Below, one piece after another: positions 11,812 through 22,674 of a DNA stretch of 64,000 nt. Under the pieces are notes generated by a model. That model saw only the letters and a list, made by a program, of their open reading frames with translations, had not been told where the DNA came from and ran no database searches. This DNA is from Periconia sp. R9002. Taxonomy: Eukaryota > Ascomycota > Dothideomycetes > Pleosporales > Periconiaceae. The position numbers and the translations under genes are program-made. The stretch is from assembly GCA_023627715.1 (NCBI GenBank), contig JAMAHW010000054.1, positions 219,243 to 283,242 on the forward strand. The letters run 5' to 3'. Within the stretch, counting starts at the first letter, position 1. Every line of letters starts with the position of its first letter.

Positions 11812-12293
11812 GGTTTCTTGAAGGTGGTAGTTCAATTATGTAATGAGTTCCAGTATACTTGGACAAATGTCATCATGATGTATACATGTAATGTGTGGTC
11901 GGGAAACATGTGATGAAGTTGCGAGAGTCGCTGGGGCCTGGTCCGAATGGTGGGGTTTTATCGTATGCGGCCAAGCTTCCTCGTGTTCGTTTATTGTCAT
12001 TAACGGTATATGAATAGAGAATCAGCATTATCGAAATGATTGAACAGTATTTTTGTCTTCGCAACATTAAAATGATAGATAAAATCATTCACGATATCGA
12101 CGCCAGGTAGAAGAAATCACAGGTAACGTCCTTGACTAAGACATGTACACAGGTAAATAATTCTCGAGATAAAATCAGAGTTGAAATGGAAACATTTTAT
12201 TCGGGTAAATTCTATGGCCTCAAATCCCAAACATAATTATTCGCCTTGGTTACCACCACCCGTTAATTCTTACACGCATTCACTCTCCTACCA
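11812..12293. other. Intergenic region
   Basis: 482 bp between the F-box start and the stop of the small secreted-protein gene, both on the minus strand. It must hold the F-box promoter. AT-rich, with no supported gene; a 71-codon minus frame (11873-12088) looks like chance. Confidence 0.45.
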
Positions 12294-12845
12294 TTACGAA
12301 GCATACGCCAATCCGAACTCCTTGGGCCCAATATACTTTTCTGCTTGACTCGCGCCGCTCTGTTCAACCACAAGTTGGTCAGCCGGAATCTCATGAACGC
12401 CGGTGATGTTTGTGCTGGGTGACACAGGGTTCTTGACGCTCAAAACCAGGCCTCCATCGTTTCTCGCTACATCGAAGGTACGTGATGAAAGCAGGCAGTC
12501 GCCGTCTGTGACGGGCGGGAGCTTTCCATCGGGGCTTGAGAGGGTTGCGGAGCAGTTCACGGGAATGGTTTCGCCAGTGCTAGGGTAGAGAACAGAAAAC
12601 TGGTAGCTTCTAGACGTTAGCTCAAAGTTGTCCCCTTCCTTCATCTCCCAAATGAGCTCGCTGGCTTGAGATCTCTGTAGGAAAGAATGAACTTTCTCAA
12701 CTTACTTGCACATGACGCTATGTTGGACGCAGTTGGCGTAGAAGTTGGATACTTCGAAAACATTGTCGCGGGGCAGGATTGCTGCACCAGAAGCAGTGGC
12801 GGCGAGAATCGAGGTGGCGGCGGCAGCAGCAGCTAGGAGTTGCAT
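12294..12845 (-). CDS. Small secreted cysteine-containing protein
   Basis: Two exons, 12845-12706 and 12660-12294, give 168 aa. The 45-bp intron has donor GTAAGT and acceptor CCAG. An alternative acceptor 12 bases earlier also keeps frame but leaves an implausible 33-bp intron. The N-terminus M-Q-L-L-A-A-A-A-A-T-S-I-L-A-A-T-A-S-G-A is a signal peptide. The mature protein is about 148 aa with four cysteines (N-C-V-Q, V-M-C, N-C-S, D-C-L), enough for two disulfides, and N-glycosylation sites N-C-S and N-I-T. A beta-rich Ser/Thr pattern and small size fit a cell-wall or effector-like protein. It may resemble fungal proteins annotated as hypersensitive-response inducers, but I cannot confirm that. 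A TATAAAG box lies 128 bases upstream. Confidence 0.72.
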
Positions 12846-14469
12846 TTTTGCGAATTATTTGCTGTTGGATCTGAACGTTTGGAATAGCGATAAGAGCAAG
12901 GGGTTACTGTAGAGGTACAAGTTTGCTGGATGTTGAGATGTGTTGTGCAGGTCGGAGAGCTTTCCGCCGTATCTTTATAGTGCTTGACAGACCTTGATAA
13001 GGCGCTAATTTGTCGTGAGCCGTATGGAGAATTGATATTGCCGTGAATTAGTTACCAAATTGCACAGATGAATACAGAGCATACAAGGGTGTTGGTTTAG
13101 AATGTCTATACTCGCTACGGTTAGTTCGTCCAACGTCGACTTATTGATCGGCCTTAAGAGTATTGGATCTGCAAAGAAAAAGCGGCGACAACTTCCCAAA
13201 AGATCGAAATTTTACCGGTTTTCCAGGAAAGTTGCTTCTATCCGATTCTTCGGCACCGAAATCTATTTCTAGAAAAACGTGGTAGATTCTTCTTGTCTGA
13301 GGATTGTCATGTTTGAACGCAACTGTTGTACCTCATCAATATCCATTCTGGCATGCTTGAATAATAGATGTACCATGCATATTTGGTGAACTCACCTTTA
13401 TAACTTGTATCAATTGATGTAAGGAGAGCTTGGTCATAGAAGGAATTAAGCTTCGCCAAGCTTTCGCTACGGCGGCTACGTCATTCGCAACCCATATCAT
13501 CGGATGTTTGTTGCCACAAACTGGAGGCTGTGAAGACCTAATCTTAGATACTGCAACGCTCGGGCGGATGAGAACGGCATAACTCAAAGAGCTAGCGTTG
13601 GAACTGTTAACGTCACATGGACTGACAGTCAATAGAAGTCGGCGCTATTTCTCCTGTCAACATCATTTATTTTGGAACGCTAGTTTGTTGGCAAATCAAT
13701 GTTGCATTCGAAGTAGCGTGATATATGCAATGGGTTCCATTTACATACACAATGCGTGACATATACAGTGTACTATCCCCTCTGCTTACCTTTTGAATTA
13801 GCCACCTATATGAAGGTCTTGGTCAGCGTTGATTCATCAAGCCAGATAGAGGAGCTATAATGTTTAAGAACACAAACACGTTGTAATGCCTTTGGCGACA
13901 ATTCCGGCGTGTTTGGGATGGACCGCGCTTTGGGGGGAAAGAGGGGGCGAGTGGAGCTTGAGTTGGCAATAAACTAAGGTTGGATATCATTATAATAGAT
14001 GCTTTTCGCAAGATTAGTGCTGTCGTTATGTCCAGGGACTTGATTTACACAGTGTGGTAGGCTCTTGGAGATTGAATGTAGGCGTATATCACCAAATACC
14101 TAGGTATATATCCGAATTCATGGGCGATATTGTAGGTCCCGGATGGCGGAACATCGGAAGCAGAGTGCTATAATTTATCGTTCACTCCAACCTTACCAAT
14201 TTGATAAAGATATATCATCAAATACCATCATTCAGTATTCTGTTCCAACGAAATGAGAGTTGTGCAAATGAAAATGATTGTCGCAAGTCACCGGTATTGT
14301 GAAGTGGGTGGTGAAGCTGGCTAATCTCAAATTGGACTGGATCATCTAGCCCCGTGACCCCGCGTTCTGATAGGCGCGTGGCACACGCGTGGCCTCTTAG
14401 TTTAGATCGCCGTAATCGAATCATCGAGGGGTGCGTGAGCAGCCTACACTTAGTCGTCAACAATGAGCC
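12846..14469. other. Gene-free divergent upstream region
   Basis: 1.6 kb between the start of the small secreted-protein gene (minus) and of FAN1 (plus). It contains a TATAAAG box at 12979-12973 and the 12-bp palindrome ATACCTAGGTAT at 14096-14107. Open frames (13336-13632, 13823-14011, 14218-14589, all minus) have no recognisable features and are not called. Confidence 0.45.
12973..12979 (-). promoter_or_regulatory. TATA-like box of the small secreted-protein gene
   Basis: TATAAAG on the minus strand, 128 bases upstream of the ATG at 12845. Spacing fits a short 5' untranslated region. Inferred from motif and position. Confidence 0.4.
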
Positions 14470-17125
14470 ATGGCACTCAACCCTCGCAGTACCTCTATAC
14501 ACAACCAGATGATTACCAACTTCATAAAATACACAAAAGCGACTGCGAATTCCCACGACGACGAGAATGAGCCACCAACAAAGCGGCAAAAGCCCAACCC
14601 ATCCCCATCAAAGAAACGCAATATTCCTAGCAAGCCTACCAATGTCGAGCCTCCAGAATCCGACACCGAAGATTACCGGGATCCATATAAATCAGAGGAG
14701 AAAGAACAAAAGACGGATTTGGAGAGCGCATTGCCGCCTGTGAGCATTGATGCTGCGGCAATTGAGGAGTACGAGGTTTTCAAGTCCTCACAGCCCGAGG
14801 ATAAAGAGAAAACTGAGAAATGGCTGGAGGACCGTACGTGGGTCAGAGGAAAGAGCTCAATATACGTGGATGCATTCAATCTTGCACTGGATACAGTGCT
14901 GGATGAAGAGAGTCACCTATTCGATGAGGCTGAGAGGGAGGTGTTTCGAATATGGAGGGATTTGAACTACGAAGCGCAGTACTTGTAAGTTGAGTTTATT
15001 GAAAATACGGATCGAAGATGTACTGACTAAGTTCTGTCCTAGGTATGTACGGCTTTTTCTCCGAAAGACCTCGGCGTGGCACCGCATAAACAGCCTAAAC
15101 TACCACAGCGACATAACAGACCTCGATACTGCCGTAGATACCCTACAACGTGACTACAATCTCCCTTCGTCTTCTGCCGAGGTGGAATCATACCCGGGCG
15201 AACTGGAGCCACCAGTTGGCACCACGTTAAGCAGCTCGTTCACATTTGCAGATAGGTCGGACAAAGAAATCAACACACTCGAAGAAGCTTCATCTTTGCT
15301 CAAATTGGATGAGCTCAAAACTCTGGCTAAGGACGCAAAAGTACAAGGGAGAAACAAAAAGGAGTTGTTGCAAGCTCTGAGGCGAACTAGTCAGAGACAG
15401 GTGGGGTTAGGGTATGTAGGCTTGAAGCGATCGGACACGGAGAGCTCGCGACGGTCTTCAGCGTCCGGCTTTGGACCGGACACGCCCGACAGTGAATTGA
15501 CAGAAGATACATCATCTCATTCCAACCGAGACGCACACTACACCCGCAAAATCATGAGTGAGACAGGACCGTGCATCCGACTTTCAACCGCGTCGCTCAA
15601 ATTGTTTGAACGCGTACATCTCGTCTTCTATCGCTCGACAGAATGGACAGAAAAGTCCCTCACTACAATTATTCTAGCGAAAATGGCCCGCCGAAACTTC
15701 CCCGACTACATTGTGTCTCGATCTGCGAATATCTTCCCATCCCGCTCAGCTCTGCTCGAGTTCGAGGCATCGATCCGTACCCAATTTCGCATCGATAGCA
15801 TTCTAGAATTCAACGGAAGACCCACAGAACAGGGATATCAAGAGATTCTCGATACCTTCGAAGAAGTCTATCCGAGGTGGAAAGCTCTTCTCGGTGAGGA
15901 ACAGCAGAAAGAAGACAGCATTTACCAGAGTGGCGAAGGCGCTTACCTGCGACGTCTGTCGCCAGCATGGGTATACACACGAATAATACACAAAGCCACA
16001 TCGGTATTGGCTCGCCGGAAGGAGTACAAACGTGAACACGGACTGCTGACAGAACTACTGCAGCAACGACTTTTCCATCACTCCCGACGAGGGGCTTGGT
16101 ACCAAAGAAAAGCGTTGTTGGAAGAACACTACATGGCTGCACTTAGCGATTCAGAAGGACGTAACGAGGAAGCACAGAAGAAACACTGGAAGAACATAGC
16201 TCTACAGACCTGTGTAGACGGCCTCCAAGACAACGCTGTGCACATCATACATCATTATGATCTTCAGAAACGCATCACCAAATTGGAGAATTCACTACGT
16301 TTGGTAAAGCGTGTACGGCATGATTTCTCGCACGTGCGTCTTACGAAACCGGTGGAAGTGACTTTCAAAGGTGTCCGCGTTGAACGCGAGGTGCCACTCT
16401 CTCGAGTCAATGGCAGACGAGGAATGAAAACAATCTGGATCGATCCCCGAGAAGATGGCGAATGCAGTGTTGAAACAATGTGCCTCTCACATTATCGAAA
16501 CCAAGGATGGAAAGGATACCACAGCGAGGGTGGCATTTTGCGCACGCTCTTCGCCTACCTTTTCTTCGACATCATGTTCATCTACATACCCAACGTCTTC
16601 CAGACGCAGTTTCAGACCTGCCCGCTCGATCTTCACACAGATGCTTTCTACCCTAGCAGGTTCAGCGAGATAAACAGTCGATTAAATGAAGTCTCCAATG
16701 GCGATGCTGCGAGCATTATGCGGAGAGTTTACGATGAACATCATGAACGTCGAACCTGCGTAGTGGGCCTCGATTGGACATTTGATATCGATGATCTTCT
16801 CGAAATTGCAGATTGCTTTGATGGAGAAGCATTAGCAACAGTGTGTAAAGTCATGGCGCAAGAGTACGGCCAGCGCGGCGGCGGAGTGCCAGACCTCTTC
16901 CTATGGAAAGTCGACACTGATGGAGATGGGCTGGCTGACAAAGAGAGACTTCATCAGGCCCAGATCGGGAAAAAGGTCACGGGACAGGTCAAATTTGCGG
17001 AAGTAAAGAGCGAAAATGATCGTTTGAGCGATACGCAAAGGCTTTGGATTCACGTGCTATCTGGCGCTGGAGTCACAGTCGAGCTTTGTGCAGCGGTTGC
17101 TGAGGAAATTAGAACGGTACCGTAG
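14470..17125 (+). CDS. FAN1: Fanconi-associated nuclease 1 (structure-specific nuclease, VRR-NUC)
   Basis: Exons 14470-14984 and 15043-17125 give 865 aa. The 58-bp intron (GTAAGT, branch TACTGAC, acceptor CCTAG) joins Q-Y-L to Y-V-R-L-F-L-R-K. A SAP-like DNA-binding helix pair lies at about 256-288 (K-L-D-E-L-K-T-L-A-K). The TPR-like middle has many basic helices. The C-terminal VRR-NUC nuclease has Pro-Asp at 788-789 and Glu-Val-Lys at 825-827, the PD-(D/E)xK core. FAN1 cuts 5'-flap and branched DNA in interstrand-crosslink repair. The first 172 residues have no cysteine, so the UBZ ubiquitin-binding finger of vertebrate FAN1 is absent. The start is the only sensible ATG, followed by a disordered basic segment with a possible nuclear signal (T-K-R-Q-K-P). 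Confidence 0.93.
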
Positions 17126-17603
17126 ACTACTAGCATTCACCGAACATCAAAATCAACAAACTGTTTCTTGTTGAAAGAACACAACTACATGCCCACCGAA
17201 GTATTTCATTATCGGAACCTTGGATGACGTAACCTCGCTAGGTGCTTCCTGCGGGGTTAAAGTGGATACACCCGCACGCGGAACGGGAATAGCAAAACAC
17301 CTGGAGAAGCATGCAAAGGCGTGAATGGCGGAAATGTCCCCGAGGGGTGGTGAATTTTGGGACTAGCAGTTGCAGTAGCCCTTGCATCTTCGTGGGATTG
17401 CATGATTTACATCTTTTGCCTCTGACAAATCGTCTTTTCTTTTCTTCTTTTCTTCTCACCCACTTTGATATCACGGATTCACCGGAGTCTGTGCACTGGA
17501 GTCGTATGGAACGGCGTTCCCTAGGATATTGGACATCAATCTCAGAATTCACGATTTTCAAAAATCCTTTCCGTAGGCGATAAAAGAGGCACGAGCTCCA
17601 AGC
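17126..17603. promoter_or_regulatory. Upstream region of the MFS transporter
   Basis: 478 bp between the FAN1 stop and the transporter ATG, both on the plus strand. A pyrimidine-rich run (about 17425-17462, TCTTTTCTTTTCTTC type) of the kind common in fungal promoters lies about 150 bases before the start. No gene is supported; the small minus frame 17238-17651 is a shadow. Confidence 0.4.
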
Positions 17604-19214
17604 ATGGCACCTCCGTTCCTCGTGCGAGTTTCTCGATTTTTGGGATTCCATTCCCTTCAGCAGACCGGCCTCGATGCCTACCTCATCATCACACTTCGGT
17701 CCCTCCGAATGTTCTCTGCCGGGATCCCCTCACTGATTCTCGCCCTCTTCTTCTCCTCGCTGTCTTTCCCAGACACCCGAATTGGTCTCTTCATGACTCT
17801 AACTCTCCTAGGCGATGTCATTCTGTCACTTGTCCTCAGTCTCGTTGCTGACCGACTCGGACGTCGCAAAATTCTCCTCTTCGGTTCCGTCATGATGGTT
17901 GCTTCCGGCACAGTTTTTGCGCTCACCGAAAACTTTTGGATTTTGCTGAGTGCTGCAGTGTTCGGCGTGATCAGTGTAACTGGCGGGGATGTTGGACCGT
18001 TTCGTGCGGTAGAAGAGAGTATTCTGAGCGGATTGACGAATGAGAAGACGAGAAGTGATGTCCTGGCTTGGTATGTCACTGCGACGACCATGTCGGGTGC
18101 CATAGGAAGTGAGGTGGCTGGACGGGTGGTGGGCTGGGTTGAGAAAAGCAGTGGAGATGTGAAAAAGGCGTACCATGTTCTGTTCTGGGGGTATGCGGCG
18201 TTCGGATTAATAGGTTGCATTTTGTGCCTTGGGCTGAGTGGACGATGCGAGGCGTTGGGTGAAAAGCAGGAGATGAAAGAACGAGATAGACCAAGCAGGA
18301 ATTCCAACGGCGATGAGGAGGAAGAAGAGGTACTCTTAGAGGCTATGACACCATCCACCACTGGTGGCTTCGACCACGCTGCCTCCACCGAATCCCAACG
18401 TGCAGGTCTTCGTGTTCCATCGAAAAAGAAGCAGTCCTATTTCTCGCAAATCTCAAAACCTACGCGTCGAATCATGTTTCCTCTTTGGATCCTCTTGTCG
18501 GTTGACTCACTCGCCGACGGCATGACGCCCTACTCCCTCATGAACTACTATGTCGATCAAAAATTTCATTTGAGCAAATCCACCCTCGGCGACATTACTT
18601 CAGCCTCGCAATTTCTCTGCGCCATCGGCGCCATATTTGCGGGTCCTATCTCGCGGCGTATCGGTTTGATCAATACCATGGTCTTCACTCATTTGCCTAG
18701 CAGCATCTCGAGTGCTTTTATCCCGTTACCAAGCAGCGTGGGCTGGACAGTTGCATTACTGTTGTTCCGTGCGGCACTGAACTCGATGGACCAGGCGCCT
18801 CGCACGGCCTTCATCGCCGCCGTAGTGAAACCAGAGGAGCGCACCGGCGCCATGGGCATTACAAGCATGTTGCGGACTTTATCATCGTCGGTCGGACCTT
18901 CCATTACAGGTCTCTTGGCCGGACACGACAGATTTTGGGCTGCATTTGTGGCGACCGGGTTCTGCCGGATTAGTTATGATTTGGGGCTCTGGATTTTGTT
19001 TGTTAATGTCAAGGTCGACGGGGGCGTTGGGACAAGTAGTTCCGGTGTTCAAAAAGACGGAGATGAGCGTGTTGACGGGGGAATTGGCGATGATGAGGCG
19101 TGGGATGGATTGTTGAGCGATATGGAAAGCGAAGTAGGGAGTGAGGAGGAGTATGATAAAGGAAGAAAGAGCACTGGACAGGATATTGCAGAAGGCGCGA
19201 CAAGAGTGGATTAG
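17604..19214 (+). CDS. Major facilitator superfamily transporter
   Basis: Single exon, 536 aa. About 11-12 hydrophobic segments lie in two halves, split by a polar loop at about 220-280 (acidic, E-E-E-E-E-V-L-L-E). The loop between helices 2 and 3 has D-R-L-G-R-R-K, the MFS signature A. A second short copy (S-R-R-I-G) sits in the second half. The hydrophilic acidic C-tail (about 475-536) is probably cytosolic. MFS proteins are plasma-membrane or vacuolar secondary carriers. The sequence does not tell the substrate and I recognise no subfamily motif for sugars or multidrug efflux. The gene converges with the S41 protease gene, with 170 bp between stops. Confidence 0.85.
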   Translation: MAPPFLVRVSRFLGFHSLQQTGLDAYLIITLRSLRMFSAGIPSLILALFFSSLSFPDTRIGLFMTLTLLGDVILSLVLSLVADRLGRRKILLFGSVMMVASGTVFALTENFWILLSAAVFGVISVTGGDVGPFRAVEESILSGLTNEKTRSDVLAWYVTATTMSGAIGSEVAGRVVGWVEKSSGDVKKAYHVLFWGYAAFGLIGCILCLGLSGRCEALGEKQEMKERDRPSRNSNGDEEEEEVLLEAMTPSTTGGFDHAASTESQRAGLRVPSKKKQSYFSQISKPTRRIMFPLWILLSVDSLADGMTPYSLMNYYVDQKFHLSKSTLGDITSASQFLCAIGAIFAGPISRRIGLINTMVFTHLPSSISSAFIPLPSSVGWTVALLLFRAALNSMDQAPRTAFIAAVVKPEERTGAMGITSMLRTLSSSVGPSITGLLAGHDRFWAAFVATGFCRISYDLGLWILFVNVKVDGGVGTSSSGVQKDGDERVDGGIGDDEAWDGLLSDMESEVGSEEEYDKGRKSTGQDIAEGATRVD

Positions 19215-19384
19215 GAAAGAACTACTCCTTTGATCAATGACTAGGTACTAGAAGATGTGCTGAATTTTGGAGGAGAAAAAAGTCTATTACATTTCAGAAA
19301 TATATAAACATCGCATTCTAAACATTACATGGCGTTAATTGATCAGTCGACCATCTATCCAATTCTAATTATCATTGACAATTA

Positions 19385-22019
19385 CTAGCGTGGCCTCTGC
19401 GGAAAGCTTGCTTTGCACCCTAACCTCTTTGTACCAAGCCCGTCTGGATAGCATTTGCCGTGACTCCCAGGAGTTTTGACATTGATACCAGGGTTGGCAC
19501 TGACTTTGCGCTCCACACCCGGGGTCAGTTGACATGTGCCCACGCAATTACATGCATTTCCCTGGCAGGTACAATCAGGAATGCAGACGTTCAATGACTT
19601 TTTCCCTTCTGCGCAGTTGACGGAAACCTTTTGACAGATAGCCTTGGTTTGGCCGCACCTCTGACCGACCTGGACGTCTGCAGGGCACGCAAAAGGTTGG
19701 CTACTGTCCGTTCCTGTCCCCGCTTGCAGACCTTCATCTGGCGTATCGTCAAAAGCGGCAGAATCGACGGTGTGACTGTTGTCATCGAGCGTGGGGGATA
19801 CGTTCGAGCGTTTAGGAGGTGGTGAAGGGGTTGTGTTGTTGGTAGTTGAGAAACCGGTCGAGCCTTCTACGCATCGAGATTTATCAGTCATGGTGGCGGC
19901 AACGTCGTGCCAAAGCTGCGTAGTATTGTACAAATTGGCGAAGGTAAAGTAGATGCGGCAATCTGCAGCCTCGTACTTGAATTGCAGGGGGATTTTATCG
20001 TCTTTTCTGATCTGGTCGCGAAGATTGATAGTAGCGTATTGAATGTTCATCCCGGTTTCTCGAACACGCGGAAGGCTGCTGACCATAGTGTTATCGATGT
20101 AGTTGGAAATAATTAGAGTTCCATTGATGTCATCGTCGAGGGCGGTGGCCGGGTAGATGGCAGCGCCGCGGTTTCCACTGGCCGCTTGCATCGGGCCAGG
20201 CTGGGGACGGCCTCCTGCGACGACTGTTTGGACACCAACTCGAGTCATCATTTCAATGAGCAGAGAGCATGCCGACGAACAAATTCCATCCGTGAGGATG
20301 ACGATCTGTTCAGGGTTGAAGAGCCGCTCCTTGATCCCCCACGCCGTCTTGTTCGGGAGGTACATAGTGGGAAGCCATTCTTGAAAAGCAGCACGATCAA
20401 AGGCTACATTCGCCAGGTCGTATTGTTGTACCAATGAGAATTTGTCACCATTATCGGAAATACCGTTAGCGTATTCATCCCAGCTGGTGAAGTTGCGTCC
20501 AGTAGCACTGTTGATTCGATTGGTGATTACCCATTCGTCCGCGGCAGTCAATTGTTTATACGGACCCAGCTCCTCGTCATTCTCGTCTATAGCATCCCAC
20601 ACGGCTGAGGAGATAGATCCCAGTTCGTTGGCCATAGGGAAGCTACGTCGCCGGCTGCCGGCGAATGGGTAAAGATCGGGGAAGAAGGATTTGAAAGTAG
20701 TGTATGCCAGGAGCACGGCACCACCCGTATTTCTCTGAAGATCAATGACAATCTTCTCGAGACCTTCTTCAGAGGCTTGTATGATGAAGTCTGTAACAGT
20801 GTCGGTATAATTCCCAATGCTCTCGGAGAACGCATCGAAACTGGGCAGACTCAGCACGCCGGTGGAGATATCCTTGTAGAAGTACCCAGAGACAAGGCCG
20901 TTGTGGTAGACATCAAGATCGTATTGTGCTATCGCAGGATTTTCAGGGAAAGCTTCGAAGCTGGCATTTGACCAGTTTCCAGCCGCCAACTTAGGGTCTA
21001 GATCTTCCGGAAACACGATGTTGCTCTCGTTGAAGGAGGCAGGCTCAAGTCCAAGTACAAAATAGTTGTAGAAATCACCTCCCGTGGTCAGAGGTCCTGT
21101 GTAGTTGGCCAACTCATTGTATTGCGCAAGCCAAATGGTATCATAGATAGTGCTATTGTCGCCAGCCGTGTAATTCTCGAAGTGCACCGTCAGGTTGCTG
21201 CCGGGATAGAAGGTCGTTCCACTAGACCAGATTGTTCCTCCTCCCAAGATGTCTTGCACTGGCGACGACATAAGGGCATTCCACTCGGCATGAGGTTCGA
21301 CGTAACCCCACGAATTCAGTGCGGCGAACTTGGTCAAGAACTCTACCGCATCTTCCCCGTTGATCGTTTTAATGGGAGACGGCTTCCAGTTCTGCGTACG
21401 TACATCAAGAATGTCCGAAGTGAAGTAGATCTTAGGCGGGCTCTTGCCATCGATGGAGACGGATGCAATTTCAAAAGGGGCGGAAAAAGTGAAGGCGGAC
21501 AGAGCACCGGCGACCATTCGGACGTGGCCATCGTGCAGAGCATAAGTGAGTAGTTGGAACTCGCTTTCAAATTTGTACTGGTTGGTGTAGTATCCCGAAT
21601 CGATGCGCTCTTGAATCTTGGCGACTTCCTTCACCACATCTACTGCGGGTTGTTGGTATCCTGCTGGTGGGTTCTTGAGGTAGGCAAGGGTGGATTGAAA
21701 TTGAACGGTGTCGTTCCAGTACTTGAGAAACCTGGTGGCGACGGCGGGATTGAAGGGTACACTGGTTAAACATTGGAATGCATCTTGCGCCCAGAAGTCG
21801 GTGAATCCTTGACCAAGTCAGTATAGGATTCAATAGATAGAATTAACATCAAATGCGCCTACCATCAGTATCTACTGCCGTAACAATTTCTCCACATATT
21901 GTTGATTGTGCTGTAGGAGTACCAGATGCTGCAGGGGGATCATTTCGCGCCCGAAGTTTGTTAGGAAGCGAGCGCGCAGCTGCTATACAAGCAAAAAGAG
22001 CGACTTTGGAGATGAACAT
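19385..22019 (-). CDS. Secreted S41-family (CPAF-like) serine protease with Cys-rich C-terminal domain
   Basis: Exons 22019-21863 and 21807-19385 give 859 aa. The 55-bp intron has donor GTAGGC, branch TACTGAC and acceptor AAG, and keeps frame (D-T-D-G-F-T-D-F-W). M-F-I-S-K-V-A-L-F-A-C-I-A-A-A is a signal peptide. The C-G-E-I-V and F-Q-C-L segments and the C-L-T-S-V-P-F-N motif start the conserved N-domain of fungal S41 proteins. The protease core has I-V-I-D-L-Q-R-N-T-G-G (substrate-binding strand) and the nucleophile motif D-G-I-C-S-S-A-C-S with Ser564 probable. Many N-x-S/T sites suggest glycosylation. After a Ser/Pro linker (about 705-750) comes a tail with at least 12 cysteines in about 100 residues, which is not part of the S41 fold. 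Predicted extracellular; target unknown. Confidence 0.85.
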
Positions 22020-22674
22020 CTCGCACGCGAAGAACGACCGTCAAAAAGAAACAAGAAATCGACAAGAGTGTCAACAAAGCCATGGGAGCAAGCCGTATAC
22101 CTGACTTTAAGCTTATTTCTCCATTTCAGCCCCATTCTCTCTCATCACCCCTAGTCAAATAAGCTATTCCTTCCGCAGCCGTATATACGAAGATGGTGCG
22201 CAGCGCCGCAGCCACAGTGACACTTGAGGTTTTGGACCCCAAAGTACGTTGGTTGCATGTAACAGAGCTTTGCGTATCAAATTTAAAGCGCCCGGAGCAT
22301 GCGAATAACGATTAGATCAACAGTATTCAGAGGTCGCATAGCCTGTCAGGTAAGGTTAGTCAATCGTTTCATCTGTTATCAACTGTAAATTTCCTTCCCT
22401 ATACTAGTCGCCCGATATGCTACGGCCCCTTGCACTACATATCGTGATATCCCAGTAGATCTCAGCTTCATGCCCAGTCATCGACTAGCGCTTATGCAGA
22501 TTAGTTACTTCTACATGCATACAAAGGTAGTAGAAATATCTTCCTATTATGTATGAATGCAGTCTAGATCAGACCCACTAATAGCTTGTGATGAGTAGGG
22601 CGTGTAAGAGTATTTACTGATCAGTAACCGTACAGTCCAACAGAGAAGCCAGCCCACTGAACACAAACACCGAA
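22020..22674. promoter_or_regulatory. Divergent upstream region, S41 protease/NLR-like gene
   Basis: 655 bp between the two divergent starts. AT-rich with short TAG/CTA-rich stretches. No gene is supported. Both promoters must lie here. Confidence 0.4.

Noticed and set aside
11812..11835. Upstream start of the F-box gene
   Set aside because: The codon at 11835-11833 is TTG; the first ATG is at 11811.
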